From contig JACZUR010000005.1 in NCBI GenBank assembly GCA_022573095.1, positions 1 through 23,931 on the forward strand: a stretch of DNA of 23,931 nucleotides, in the 5' to 3' direction. Shown in pieces: positions 14,823 through 23,393 of this stretch; position 1 is the first letter of the stretch, and every line of letters begins with the position of its first letter. The notes beneath the pieces are model-generated. The model was not told where the DNA came from. It saw nothing but the letters and a program-made list of their open reading frames with translations, and did no database searches. The DNA is from Gemmatimonadota bacterium. GTDB taxonomy: Bacteria; Gemmatimonadota; Gemmatimonadetes; Gemmatimonadales; GWC2-71-9. A program made the translations under genes and the position numbers.

Positions 14823-16165
14823 TGGTTCAGAACCAGATCTCTGAACCGCTCGCCACGCTGTTCGTAATTCTCAAACATGTCAAAACTTGAACACGCCGGC
14901 GACAGCAGCACTATACCGTCTGGCTCCGACAGATCCCTAGCGGCCTCGAACGCCTCGTTGAAATTACCGGCCACCGTCACCCACATTACCGCGCCTAGAT
15001 CTTCCAGGACCACTCCGCTCGCTTCGCCAAAGGTCACTACGGCCTTGCACATTGTGCCGCCCGCCTGCGCCAACGGATCGTAGGGTTCACCTTTGTGTCT
15101 CCCGCCCACGAGGGCCACAAACGGCCGGTCCATCGACTCGAAAGCAACCCGCGTTGACGCCACGTTCGTGGCTTTCGAGTCGTTGATCCACAGTACACCG
15201 CCGATTGTTCCCACCAGCTCCAGGCGATGCGGCAGCGGCGCAAAGCCCGCAATAGCTTCAGCAATGTTATCTCTCGCTACCCCGGCGGCCTGGCCGGTTA
15301 GCGCAGCAGCGAGGCAGTTCGCAACGTTGTGATCACCGAGAAGTTGGACGTCCCGCCGTTCAACGAGTTTGGCCTCTCCGAGCATTAGCTGCTTCCCCAC
15401 CCGGTCGTACCACGCGTCAGCACGGCCAACCAGACTCCAACTCAGCCGATCGCCTGGGGCGCGAGCGGCGAGGTCCGTAACAGCGGGCTGATCTCCGTTC
15501 AGAATCCAGATCGACTGTGAATCAGCGTTTTGGAAGATGCGTTTCTTGTCGGCGTAGTAACTGTCGAGATCGGCATACCGGTCAAGATGGTCTGGGAAGA
15601 GATTCGTCAGCACGCCCACCACAGGCGCCAGTTCATGACAGTCGTGGAGTTGAAACGACGACGCTTCAACCACGACCCAATCGGGGATTGAGTTTCCCGA
15701 TGCTAACTCAATGAGCGGCCTGCCGATATTTCCGGCGACCGAGGAATCCAATCCACCGGTGGAGAGAATCGACCCTGCCAAAGCAACGGTTGTGGTCTTG
15801 CCGTTCGTACCGGTCACGATCACCAGCTTAGTGTCGTGCATAGCACGCGCGGCTAACTCGAGTTCGGCGATTACTTCAACATCGTTCTCTCGTGCGACAC
15901 GCACGCACGCAGCATCCGGGTCTATCCCGGGGGAAACCACCACGGCGGACGCCTGCCCAATTCGGCTAATGTCGTGATACCCCAGATCGACGGCGACGAG
16001 ATCGGCGTCCAGTTGCTGCACTCTCGACCGAAGTTCGGACGTCTCCGAAATATCGGACGCGTAGACCTTGACGTCTTGGGAAGTCAGCCATCGGGCCGCC
16101 GCCAGACCCGAACGGGCAAGACCTACAACAGCAACTTCACCACGTCGCCATTTCTCGGGAATCAT
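14819..16165 (-). CDS. murD: UDP-N-acetylmuramoylalanine-D-glutamate ligase MurD
   Basis: A cytoplasmic ligase that adds D-Glu to UDP-MurNAc-L-Ala. The 448 residues have an N-terminal VAVVGLARSG (11-20), the ATP loop TGTNGKTTT (118-126), EASSFQL (167-173), NDSKATN (328-334), and the C-terminal signature SPACSSFDMFENYEQRG, which is diagnostic for MurD. The ATG at 16165 overlaps the mraY TGA (ATGA), and the stop overlaps the ftsW GTG, so translation is probably coupled on both sides. Confidence 0.97.
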   Translation of the reverse strand: MIPEKWRRGEVAVVGLARSGLAAARWLTSQDVKVYASDISETSELRSRVQQLDADLVAVDLGYHDISRIGQASAVVVSPGIDPDAACVRVARENDVEVIAELELAARAMHDTKLVIVTGTNGKTTTVALAGSILSTGGLDSSVAGNIGRPLIELASGNSIPDWVVVEASSFQLHDCHELAPVVGVLTNLFPDHLDRYADLDSYYADKKRIFQNADSQSIWILNGDQPAVTDLAARAPGDRLSWSLVGRADAWYDRVGKQLMLGEAKLVERRDVQLLGDHNVANCLAAALTGQAAGVARDNIAEAIAGFAPLPHRLELVGTIGGVLWINDSKATNVASTRVAFESMDRPFVALVGGRHKGEPYDPLAQAGGTMCKAVVTFGEASGVVLEDLGAVMWVTVAGNFNEAFEAARDLSEPDGIVLLSPACSSFDMFENYEQRGERFRDLVLNQ

Positions 16166-17283
16166 CTAACTTTGAGAGTGGAGAGCGCGACGAGCGCACA
16201 AATAATTCCCGCGATATAGAAGCGAGAAACCACCTTGGGCTCGGTCCATCCGAGTTTCTCAAAGTGGTGGTGTATCGGCGCCATCCGGAATAGCCTGTTT
16301 TGATCGGCGTACTGACGACCACCCTGACGTTTCCGCCATTTATAAACACCCGTTTGCAGCAACACCGAGCCCGCCTCCGCGGCGAAGACCCCGCCGATGA
16401 TCAGTAGCAAGAACTCCGACTTCAGCAGAATCGCGACGGTGCCGAACGCGCCGCCTATGGCCATGCTCCCAGTGTCCCCCATAAAAACCTGCGCCGGGTG
16501 GGAATTGTACCAGAGGAACCCCAAGCACGCGCCCATAAGGGAAGCACAGAAAACTGCTAACTCCCCCGAACCCTCCAGATAAAAAACCCTCAGGTACTCC
16601 GATGCATCAACTCTGCCGTACAGGTAAGCAAACAGTGCAAACGCTGCCGCAGCTATGACGCTAAGTCCCGCGGCGAGTCCATCCAACCCGTCCGTCAGAT
16701 TCACGGCGTTGCTGTATCCTGTTACTATCAGCGTCGTAAAAAGCACATAGAGTGCCGGAACCATCACGACAAGTGAGTACTTGAAGAACGGCAGCGTGGT
16801 AGAGTTTGCCGGAAGCGTGTCAGCCGGTGGGTACAACAGCAGGTAAATGCCGAGAGCCACACCAAAGCTCACCTGACCGATGAGCTTGTACTTGGCAATC
16901 AAGCCTCTCGACTTGCCTTGTACCACCTTGAGGTAATCGTCCACAAACCCTATGAAACCCATCCAGATCGTGGCCACGATCGCCACCAAGACGTAGGCAT
17001 TATCGAGTCTCGCCCACAGCACGGTCGGAACCACAGTACAAAAGATGATGACGAGACCGCCCATTGTCGGCGTTCCCTGTTTGGAATGATGGCTGTCTGG
17101 ACCGTCGGACCTTATTACCTGCCCCACCTTTCTACTACTGAGCATGCGGATCATCCATGGTCCCATAACGAGCGCCACCAAAACGGCCATACCCATCGCC
17201 CCCGCCGCCCGGAAAGAGATATAGGTAAACAGATTGAAGATCTGATATTCTGAAGCGAGGGGAGTTAGAAATTCATAGACCAT
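16162..17283 (-). CDS. mraY: Phospho-N-acetylmuramoyl-pentapeptide transferase MraY
   Basis: An integral membrane enzyme that joins UDP-MurNAc-pentapeptide to undecaprenyl phosphate, making lipid I. The 373 residues hold about ten membrane helices and the full set of motifs: PTMGG (72-76), the aspartate pair VDDYLK (D115, D116), NLTDGLDGLA (195-204), MGDTGS (268-273), and the histidine motif APIHHHFE (H338-H340). The ATG at 17283 lies 3 nt after the murF TAA, and the stop overlaps murD. Confidence 0.97.
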   Translation of the reverse strand: MVYEFLTPLASEYQIFNLFTYISFRAAGAMGMAVLVALVMGPWMIRMLSSRKVGQVIRSDGPDSHHSKQGTPTMGGLVIIFCTVVPTVLWARLDNAYVLVAIVATIWMGFIGFVDDYLKVVQGKSRGLIAKYKLIGQVSFGVALGIYLLLYPPADTLPANSTTLPFFKYSLVVMVPALYVLFTTLIVTGYSNAVNLTDGLDGLAAGLSVIAAAAFALFAYLYGRVDASEYLRVFYLEGSGELAVFCASLMGACLGFLWYNSHPAQVFMGDTGSMAIGGAFGTVAILLKSEFLLLIIGGVFAAEAGSVLLQTGVYKWRKRQGGRQYADQNRLFRMAPIHHHFEKLGWTEPKVVSRFYIAGIICALVALSTLKVR

Positions 17284-17286
17284 GTA

Positions 17287-18627
17287 TTACGCTTCTCTCG
17301 TCAGATAAGATCTTACCCTCTCCAAGTGGACACCCCGCGATCCCTTGAGTACGATCAGTTCCCCGCCCTGAACCTTGCCGGCGAGCCTTTCAATCGCCTC
17401 GTCCGCGTCGCGCGCGACTGCAAGCCGGCTGCCGAGCTTCTTAGCGTGCGGCGCGAATGCCTCACCAAACTCGCCTACAGCGACGATGAACTCCGGATTC
17501 AATGCAACGACCTCATTAGCCATCCGTTCGTGATGCAATCTACTTTCCTCGCCTAGCTCGAGCATAGACCCGAGTACCAGCACTAGCGGCCTCTTCCCGC
17601 GCAGTTCTCCAGCGATCTGGAGTGCCGCGGCAACCGACGCCGGATTGGCATTGTACGAATCGTCGAGGATCAGCGTTTCCCGGTGCTCAATGATCTCGCA
17701 ACGGCCGGTAGCAACTCGCGCGGATCCTATCGCATCCTGCACTGCTTCGGGCTCCAGGTCCAGCTCCTCGATTAGGGCCAACGCAAACATTAGGTTCAGA
17801 CCCTGATGAAGACCTGGGAGCGGCGCGACAAACTCGCGGTCCATAAACTTGAGAACAACTCGGCAGCGTTCACCGACTTGGTACGAGTCGGGATATATGT
17901 CACCGGTCGACGCCAGGGAAACTCTAATAGCGCGGGAGGATCTCCTCTGCGCCTCATCCCGCAGCGATCGGGGCTCCGCGCCGACCAAGCCCACTTCGGC
18001 TCCATCGAGGATAGAAACTTTCTCTCGAACCGTGGCTTCCAGTGAGCCGAAACCTTCAAGGTGAGCGGCACTAACGTTCGTAACGACCGCGACGCTCGGT
18101 CGGACCACTTCCCTAAGCCACGCAACTTCTCCCAATTCGCTTGCTCCGACCTCCACCACCAGCGCTTCGGTATCTTCCGGGGCGTCTAGGATCGTAAGCG
18201 GGACACCGATCATGTTGTTTTGGTTCTCGCGGGTCGAATGCGACCGCCACCGCGTACTCACCGCAGCCGTCATAAACTCCTTCACGGAAGTCTTCCCGTT
18301 GCTCCCGGTAACCGCGATCACCGGGCCCGTGAATCGGTCGCGCGTGCCAGCAGCAAGGTGCCCGAGGGCGCGCCTCGTATCTTCAACTTCGAACAGATGA
18401 AACCCAGGCACTGGAGGCGTTCCAGTTCTCACAACCGCACCGGCCGCTCCACGCTCCTTTGCGCGTTGAAGAAAATCGTGTCCGTCAAAGTTTTCGCCTT
18501 TGAGCGCTACAAAAAGCGATCCGGCTTCGAGGTCTCGCGTGTCCGTACGTATGGAAGTGAACGCAACGTCCAGTGGCACCGGTACGGACAAAGCTTCCGC
18601 GACGCTTGCGCCGGAAAAGAGGGTCAT
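17287..18627 (-). CDS. murF: UDP-MurNAc-tripeptide-D-Ala-D-Ala ligase MurF
   Basis: A cytoplasmic ligase that adds the D-Ala-D-Ala dipeptide, completing the pentapeptide precursor. The 446 residues show the FDGHDF motif (47-52), the ATP loop TGSNGKTS (107-114), the ENQNNMIGVP segment (134-143), and DDSYNANP (322-329), typical of MurF. The usual PGRHN motif reads PGLHQGLN here (271-278), a mild variant. The ATG at 18627 overlaps the murE TGA (ATGA). The dipeptide supplier ddl is not in this window, so it must be encoded elsewhere. Confidence 0.96.
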   Translation of the reverse strand: MTLFSGASVAEALSVPVPLDVAFTSIRTDTRDLEAGSLFVALKGENFDGHDFLQRAKERGAAGAVVRTGTPPVPGFHLFEVEDTRRALGHLAAGTRDRFTGPVIAVTGSNGKTSVKEFMTAAVSTRWRSHSTRENQNNMIGVPLTILDAPEDTEALVVEVGASELGEVAWLREVVRPSVAVVTNVSAAHLEGFGSLEATVREKVSILDGAEVGLVGAEPRSLRDEAQRRSSRAIRVSLASTGDIYPDSYQVGERCRVVLKFMDREFVAPLPGLHQGLNLMFALALIEELDLEPEAVQDAIGSARVATGRCEIIEHRETLILDDSYNANPASVAAALQIAGELRGKRPLVLVLGSMLELGEESRLHHERMANEVVALNPEFIVAVGEFGEAFAPHAKKLGSRLAVARDADEAIERLAGKVQGGELIVLKGSRGVHLERVRSYLTREA

Positions 18628-20087
18628 GAAGCGGCCCGGCTCGCCAAAGCCTTGTTGACGACCGCTACCTCATCAAAGGGAATCCGTTTGGCACCGATCA
18701 GCTGGTAATCCTCGTGTCCCTTCCCGGCAAGCAGGAGGGTGTCACCTTCATCCAGCATATGAACCGCCCTTGTGATCGCTTCAGCACGATCGTCAATGCG
18801 TAGGTGGGCAATCCCCTCTAAGCCCTGTTCTACATCCTGAAAGATCTGTTCGGTATCCTCAGTTCGAGGATTGTCGGTGGTGAGAATCACCAGATCTGAC
18901 AATTGGCCTGCAGTACGCCCCATCTCGGGTCGTTTTTTGCGATCCCTGTCGCCCCCGCACCCGAACAAGATGAGGAGTCTCCCCGGGGTGGCATCGCGCA
19001 GGGTGCCGAGAACACGGCGATAAGCGTCGGGGGTGTGCGCGTAATCCCGGAGGACGATCCACCGACCGCTGTACAAGATCTCCATTCGACCCGGGATTAT
19101 CGGAACGGTATGCAAACGCGCCGCGATCGCCTCCGGGCTGTTACCGAGTGACCATGCTGCTGCTGCTGCTGCAAGCGCATTTGAAACATTAAATTCGCCG
19201 ATGAACCCGCAATCTACACGTTGCGCGGACCCATCTATGACGAGAGTAAAACTGGTTCCGTCCACTCGTAAATCAATATCGACTGCACACACATCGGTAT
19301 TCGCAGCGGTGCCATAACTCACTCGGCGGAACGCACGGCTAGGGAGCGCGCTCCACGTCGGCACGTCGGCGTTCACGACTTCGACTCCGCCTTCATCGAT
19401 GTAATTCGATAATGAGAGCTTGGCATCGAGATAGTCGGCTAGGTCCCGGTGGTAGTCCAGATGTTCGTGCGCGATGTTGGTGTACACTCCCGCGCGAAAG
19501 CCAATTCCAGCCACCCTCTTCTGATCCAGTGAGTGAGACGATACCTCCATGGCAACGGTTCTCACCCCGCGATTGTACAACTCACCCAGCGATTTATGAA
19601 GCGATAGCGGATCCGGCGTCGTTAGCTTGGAGGAATCGGGAAGGAAAAGCCCGTCGCCATCAACCGTACCCAACGTTCCAATCGCCCCCGCGGTACCGTC
19701 AACGTTCATGAGGTGCCGCAAGTATGCCGTGGTAGTCGATTTGCCGTTGGTACCGGTAATCCCAACTAAACACATGTCATCTACCGGCGCTTGGTGCAGT
19801 TCCCGCGCGGAGAGCGCGGCGCCGATTCTGGGATCTCTTACAACAATCTGCGGTAAATCGATAGCGCAGCGGTGGCTCACCATAACGGTTGCTGCACCTG
19901 CAGTTAGTGCGTCGTCCAAGAAATCATGCCCGTCAACGCTTGTTCCTTCCACTGCAACGAAAAGCGAACCGCTACTGACGGATCGCGAATCATACTCAAC
20001 CTTCTCGAACACTTCGGGAGGCGTACCGATTACCTCGACAAGTTGGCCTCGCTCCCTCAGAGCCTCCAGCAGACGGTCAAGTTTCAT
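18624..20087 (-). CDS. murE: UDP-MurNAc-L-Ala-D-Glu:meso-diaminopimelate ligase MurE
   Basis: A cytoplasmic ligase that adds the third stem residue. About 487 residues contain VDGHDF (about 51-56), the ATP loop TGTNGKST (about 111-118), the HEHLDYH segment (about 206-212), FGCGGDRDRKKRP (about 374-386) and DNPR (about 404-407). DNPR is the known marker of meso-diaminopimelate specificity, so the wall is predicted to be mDAP type. The frame extends 31 codons further into ftsI, but the ATG at 20087 overlaps the ftsI TGA (ATGA) and gives a normal MurE N terminus. Confidence 0.97.
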   Translation of the reverse strand: MKLDRLLEALRERGQLVEVIGTPPEVFEKVEYDSRSVSSGSLFVAVEGTSVDGHDFLDDALTAGAATVMVSHRCAIDLPQIVVRDPRIGAALSARELHQAPVDDMCLVGITGTNGKSTTTAYLRHLMNVDGTAGAIGTLGTVDGDGLFLPDSSKLTTPDPLSLHKSLGELYNRGVRTVAMEVSSHSLDQKRVAGIGFRAGVYTNIAHEHLDYHRDLADYLDAKLSLSNYIDEGGVEVVNADVPTWSALPSRAFRRVSYGTAANTDVCAVDIDLRVDGTSFTLVIDGSAQRVDCGFIGEFNVSNALAAAAAAWSLGNSPEAIAARLHTVPIIPGRMEILYSGRWIVLRDYAHTPDAYRRVLGTLRDATPGRLLILFGCGGDRDRKKRPEMGRTAGQLSDLVILTTDNPRTEDTEQIFQDVEQGLEGIAHLRIDDRAEAITRAVHMLDEGDTLLLAGKGHEDYQLIGAKRIPFDEVAVVNKALASRAAS

Positions 20088-22039
20088 CGAGGCGCACCGC
20101 CTGAGGTACGAAGCCTCACTAGAGTGCCAATCGCAACGGTATCCCCAGCCGCAGGCACTGTGCCGTTCACACGACCCCACCCGTCGACGACGACACGCAG
20201 ACCTCTTTCGTGTAGCATGCTCGCGGCCTCCCGCATCGACTTCCCGGCAACCTGCGGAACGAGCGCAACCGTGTCTCGATCCTGAACGCCCGTGACCCGC
20301 GGCCAGTCATACCGATTGACAGAACCCTCCCAAACGCTCCTGGGCTCGCCGGGAACCTCATCACTTACTCCCCTAGTCAACCTTCTTCGATCCAGCGCCC
20401 CGGTCGGTGTGGCCAGCGCCTGCTCGATAACCGATCTTGTGACCGGGGCGGCCGTGACCGAACCATATGTTCCTCTAGGATCGACGAGCTTGATAACTGT
20501 AACAAGCTGAGGATCACTCGCGGGAAATATAGAGGCGAAGCTTGCGGTATACGCGCCGGCTATATAACCATTGGGGCCCACCCGCCGCGACGTACCTGTC
20601 TTGCCCGCGATTTCATAGCTTGTCAGCGCAGCCAGCGAACGGGTGCCCTCTCTGTACACGACGCCTACCAGCATTTCCCGCAGCAGTGCGGCTACCTCGG
20701 ATCTAACAACCCGCCGTACGGGTCTCGGTCTATGTTGATAGATAAGATCGCCGGCGCTGTTTCGAACCGCTCTAACGAGCGTGGGCCTGAGCAAAACACC
20801 ATCGTTCGCTATAGCGCTATAAGCCGACGCCAACTGGATTGGAGTTACTGCAAACTCATAGCCCATAGCGAGGCTCGCCCGAGAGAATCCGCTCCACTCA
20901 CTGGGACGGCGGAGAATACCTCTCGACTCTGACGGATACTCTACGCCAGACGGCGTTCCGAAACCGAAATCACGCAGAACTTGATACTGATGACTCGAAC
21001 TCAGACGTTCAGTAAACTTGACTATGCCGATATTGCTGGATAGCTGGATGACATCAGAAAGCGTACCCCAGCCCATTTTTGTTACGTCTCTTATCGTTCT
21101 ACCCGCATGGGTGTACTCCCCATCTTCACCCCAAACAGAGTCAGTCGCGGAGACCAAGCCATGCTCGATGAGCGCAGCGGCTACAAAAAGCTTTGCAGTG
21201 GATCCCGGCTCGTATGGGTTCGTCAACACGGTCGCCTGCGCCGTACCATCTCCTGTGAGGGATGCAAGAGCTAGTATCTCCCCCGTTGCGGGCGCCATCA
21301 CAACTACGTCTCCGCTGGTAGCTTCGTACTCCACTAGCGCGTCAAGCAGCGCGCTTTCAACTATCTCCTGGAGATCGGCGTCTATGGTCAGATAGACGTC
21401 AGACCCCCTGATCGGAAAAGCATCCAACCGAGACGGGGATTCGTAGCGTCTCCCACTTCTGTCCCGCAGAACAACCGCGCTACCGGAAACTCCCTGAAGC
21501 AGAGTATCGAGAGAACGCTCCAGCCCGCTGGCGGGTCTGCCGGGCGATTCGGGGAACCCTATCAATGACCTGGCAAGGTCGGCATCGGGATGAAATCTCG
21601 AGTATTCACCCTCCGGATGCACACCCGGGATACCGGCAAGGGGTCGCACCTGCGCAGAGCTGAACGGTCCGTGAAAGTAGGCATAACGGGACCCGCTAAC
21701 CGCGCGAGCGACATCGCGGTGTGGCAGGGCAAGATTCGTCGCAACCGCTTCGATATACCGATTGATTTCCGCTTGAGTATTGCGGTCGTCGTTCAGCTCG
21801 TTGGGCGCTATACCGATGTGAAACACCTCCTGGGTCAACGCCAGAGGAACCCCGTTCCGATCGTAAATGCCGCCCCTTGGCGCCGGAAGGTCGACGAGTT
21901 CGGTTCTCTGCGACCGGGCTTGCTCGCGGTGTCGGTCGCCGTCAATGAGCTGCAGTTGAGCTGCGCGACCCCAAACGAGGAGAATCCCGATCCACAGTGC
22001 AGCTTGAATCGCACCCAGTCTTACTCGGATCGTTGCCAT
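20084..22039 (-). CDS. ftsI: Septal class B penicillin-binding protein FtsI (PBP3) with C-terminal PASTA domain
   Basis: A DD-transpeptidase that cross-links septal peptidoglycan, partner of FtsW. The 651 residues have one N-terminal membrane anchor (about 9-26), the class B dimerisation region with RGGIYDRNG (55-63), and a transpeptidase domain with the nucleophile motif STAK (S280-K283), SSN (334-336) and KTG (480-482). A C-terminal PASTA domain occupies about 591-645. No cysteine is present. The ATG at 22039 overlaps the ftsL TAA by one base (TAATG). PASTA on a division PBP is known from several phyla; it is absent from E. coli FtsI and may bind peptidoglycan or support folding. Confidence 0.95.
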   Translation of the reverse strand: MATIRVRLGAIQAALWIGILLVWGRAAQLQLIDGDRHREQARSQRTELVDLPAPRGGIYDRNGVPLALTQEVFHIGIAPNELNDDRNTQAEINRYIEAVATNLALPHRDVARAVSGSRYAYFHGPFSSAQVRPLAGIPGVHPEGEYSRFHPDADLARSLIGFPESPGRPASGLERSLDTLLQGVSGSAVVLRDRSGRRYESPSRLDAFPIRGSDVYLTIDADLQEIVESALLDALVEYEATSGDVVVMAPATGEILALASLTGDGTAQATVLTNPYEPGSTAKLFVAAALIEHGLVSATDSVWGEDGEYTHAGRTIRDVTKMGWGTLSDVIQLSSNIGIVKFTERLSSSHQYQVLRDFGFGTPSGVEYPSESRGILRRPSEWSGFSRASLAMGYEFAVTPIQLASAYSAIANDGVLLRPTLVRAVRNSAGDLIYQHRPRPVRRVVRSEVAALLREMLVGVVYREGTRSLAALTSYEIAGKTGTSRRVGPNGYIAGAYTASFASIFPASDPQLVTVIKLVDPRGTYGSVTAAPVTRSVIEQALATPTGALDRRRLTRGVSDEVPGEPRSVWEGSVNRYDWPRVTGVQDRDTVALVPQVAGKSMREAASMLHERGLRVVVDGWGRVNGTVPAAGDTVAIGTLVRLRTSGGAPR

Positions 22040-22323
22040 TAACGACGACCTCCGAAGAACTCTAGGAACACGATCTCACTGTCCACCGGCAGTCTCAGGC
22101 CGAGGCTTTCCGCACGCGGGATGAGCACCGAGCGGCTTCGGAATGATCGCACGCGGCCCGACTGATCCGCTTTTTCCGACTCGAACGCGGCCCGGTCTTC
22201 CCTCAACTCTCTGAGCTCACCTGCCAACAGAAGTGACGACGTCTGGCGCGACTGCACCCACACCAGCGTCGCCAGCACGAACGCGAGCCAAAGAGCCACC
22301 CAATGCCTGCCCTTAACCGTCAT
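22039..22323 (-). CDS. ftsL: Cell division protein FtsL-like
   Basis: A small bitopic divisome protein of 94 residues. It has a basic N terminus, one membrane segment (about 8-24), then a coiled-coil-like stretch rich in Leu, Glu and Arg (about 30-62) and a short tail. FtsL is too divergent for sequence recognition, so the call rests on size, topology and position between rsmH and ftsI. The ATG at 22323 is chosen because GGAGGGG lies just upstream. It overlaps the rsmH end by 11 nt. A non-ATG start ten codons earlier lacks support. Confidence 0.85.
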   Translation of the reverse strand: MTVKGRHWVALWLAFVLATLVWVQSRQTSSLLLAGELRELREDRAAFESEKADQSGRVRSFRSRSVLIPRAESLGLRLPVDSEIVFLEFFGGRR

Positions 22324-23227
22324 TACCCCTCCGGAAAACACGCAGTTTCGCACTCCGGGCTCGAACGTTGGCCGCCACCTCGTCCGGTCCAGCTACGATT
22401 GGCTTGCGCGTCTCCACCGAGCCAAGAGCCTCGCCGCGGCATGTACAGAGGGGTTGGTGCGGTGGACAGACGCATTCCCTCGCCCATTCAGCGAAGGCCC
22501 GTTTCACCAATCTATCTTCACCGCTGTGGTAACTAATGACAGCGATGACCCCCCCGGGCTCAAGGGCATCGCGCAGTTTGGGAAGCGCGGAGTTCAGCTG
22601 GCTCAGTTCTTCATTCACGGCGATTCGTACCGCCTGAAATATTCGCGCGAAATCCGGGGGACCGCTCCGCGGACCCAGCACAGCTCTGACAGCCCCCACC
22701 AGATGATCGCTGGTTGCGAACTGGACCGTCTTTCGGCGCCGAACGATCTCACGGGCCAGCCTCCGGCCCCGCCGCTCGTCCCCGTACTCCGTGAATATTC
22801 CCGCAAGTTCTTGCTCACCCACGGAATTTAGCAACTCTGCTGCCGTGCGACCTTCCGATCTGTCCATGCGCATGTCGAGCGGCACGGCTTGTCGGAAGGA
22901 AAACCCTCTTCCCTCATCATCTAGCTGATGGGATGAAACGCCGAGATCGAGAAGAATGAGGTCAGGTCGAAAGGCCGAGATGCGTTCCTGGACTTGCTCG
23001 TCGCCGAACTTTCCCACGGTGACCGTAGCGCCCAGCGGTGCGAGACGCCGGCTGGCAGCTTCGACTGCATCGAGGTCGCGATCGAACGCCAATACCTGAA
23101 GGCCAGCCTCCGCTAACGCTGCAGCGTGACCCCCACCCCCAGCAGTACAATCCACGGCACGCCGACGCGGTTTGGCGAGCCTGGATATCTCACCTAACAG
23201 AACAGGTGCATGAAACTGGTCGAGCAC
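22313..23227 (-). CDS. rsmH: 16S rRNA m4C1402 methyltransferase RsmH (MraW)
   Basis: A SAM-dependent enzyme that methylates N4 of C1402 in 16S rRNA at the ribosomal P site. It usually heads dcw clusters. The 304 residues show DCTAGGGGH (26-34), FDRD (48-51), DLGVSSHQLD (94-103), GFSF (108-111), LDMRMD (117-122), RIFQAVRIAVNEEL and ISYHSGED. The start is a GTG at 23227, giving the family N terminus MLDQFHAPVLL. No Shine-Dalgarno is visible, and a terminator hairpin ends about 18 nt upstream. mraZ, which often precedes rsmH, is absent. Confidence 0.96.
   Translation of the reverse strand: MLDQFHAPVLLGEISRLAKPRRRAVDCTAGGGGHAAALAEAGLQVLAFDRDLDAVEAASRRLAPLGATVTVGKFGDEQVQERISAFRPDLILLDLGVSSHQLDDEGRGFSFRQAVPLDMRMDRSEGRTAAELLNSVGEQELAGIFTEYGDERRGRRLAREIVRRRKTVQFATSDHLVGAVRAVLGPRSGPPDFARIFQAVRIAVNEELSQLNSALPKLRDALEPGGVIAVISYHSGEDRLVKRAFAEWARECVCPPHQPLCTCRGEALGSVETRKPIVAGPDEVAANVRARSAKLRVFRRGNDG
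22326..22332 (-). promoter_or_regulatory. Shine-Dalgarno of ftsL inside rsmH
   Basis: GGAGGGG on the minus strand precedes the ATG at 22323 with its GGAGG core four bases away. It lies within the last codons of rsmH and decides the ftsL start. Confidence 0.65.
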
Positions 23228-23231
23228 GATA

Positions 23232-23274
23232 CAAGATAAGAAGAAAGCCCCGCCAGTTCACAAACGGCGGGGCT
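23232..23274 (-). terminator. Intrinsic terminator after tRNA-Asp, abutting rsmH
   Basis: A perfect 9-bp stem (AGCCCCGCC/GGCGGGGCT, 23246-23254 with 23266-23274) has an 11-nt loop. On the minus strand it is followed by TTCTTCTTATCTT. The orientation matches the tRNA. The distance from stem to rsmH start is only about 18 nt, so it could also act as an attenuator in the dcw leader. Confidence 0.85.
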
Positions 23275-23299
23275 AGACTTTCAATTGCTATCTTCTTGA

Positions 23300-23373
23300 C
23301 GGGGCTGACGGGACTCGAACCCGCGGCCTCCGGTGTGACAGACCGGCACTCTAACCAACTGAGCTACAGCCCC
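23300..23373 (-). tRNA. tRNA-Asp (anticodon GTC)
   Basis: The 74-nt sequence folds as a full cloverleaf: acceptor stem GGGGCTG/CAGCCCC, D-arm GCTC/GAGT, anticodon stem CCGGT/ACCGG with loop CTGTCAC (anticodon GTC at 23337-23339), and T-arm with the TTCGAGT loop. The discriminator base is G (23300), as expected for tRNA-Asp. CCA is not encoded, so a CCA-adding enzyme is needed. Confidence 0.97.
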
Positions 23374-23393
23374 CCGTTACCGTCGAGCAGACG

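Noticed and set aside
20088..20180. Extended murE start adding 31 residues
   Set aside because: It lies inside ftsI, is Cys/Trp-rich and unlike MurE; the ATG at 20087 forms an ATGA overlap.
19627..20295. 222-residue plus-strand open frame
   Set aside because: Antisense to murE and ftsI; no domain-like pattern, and composition is that of a shadow frame.
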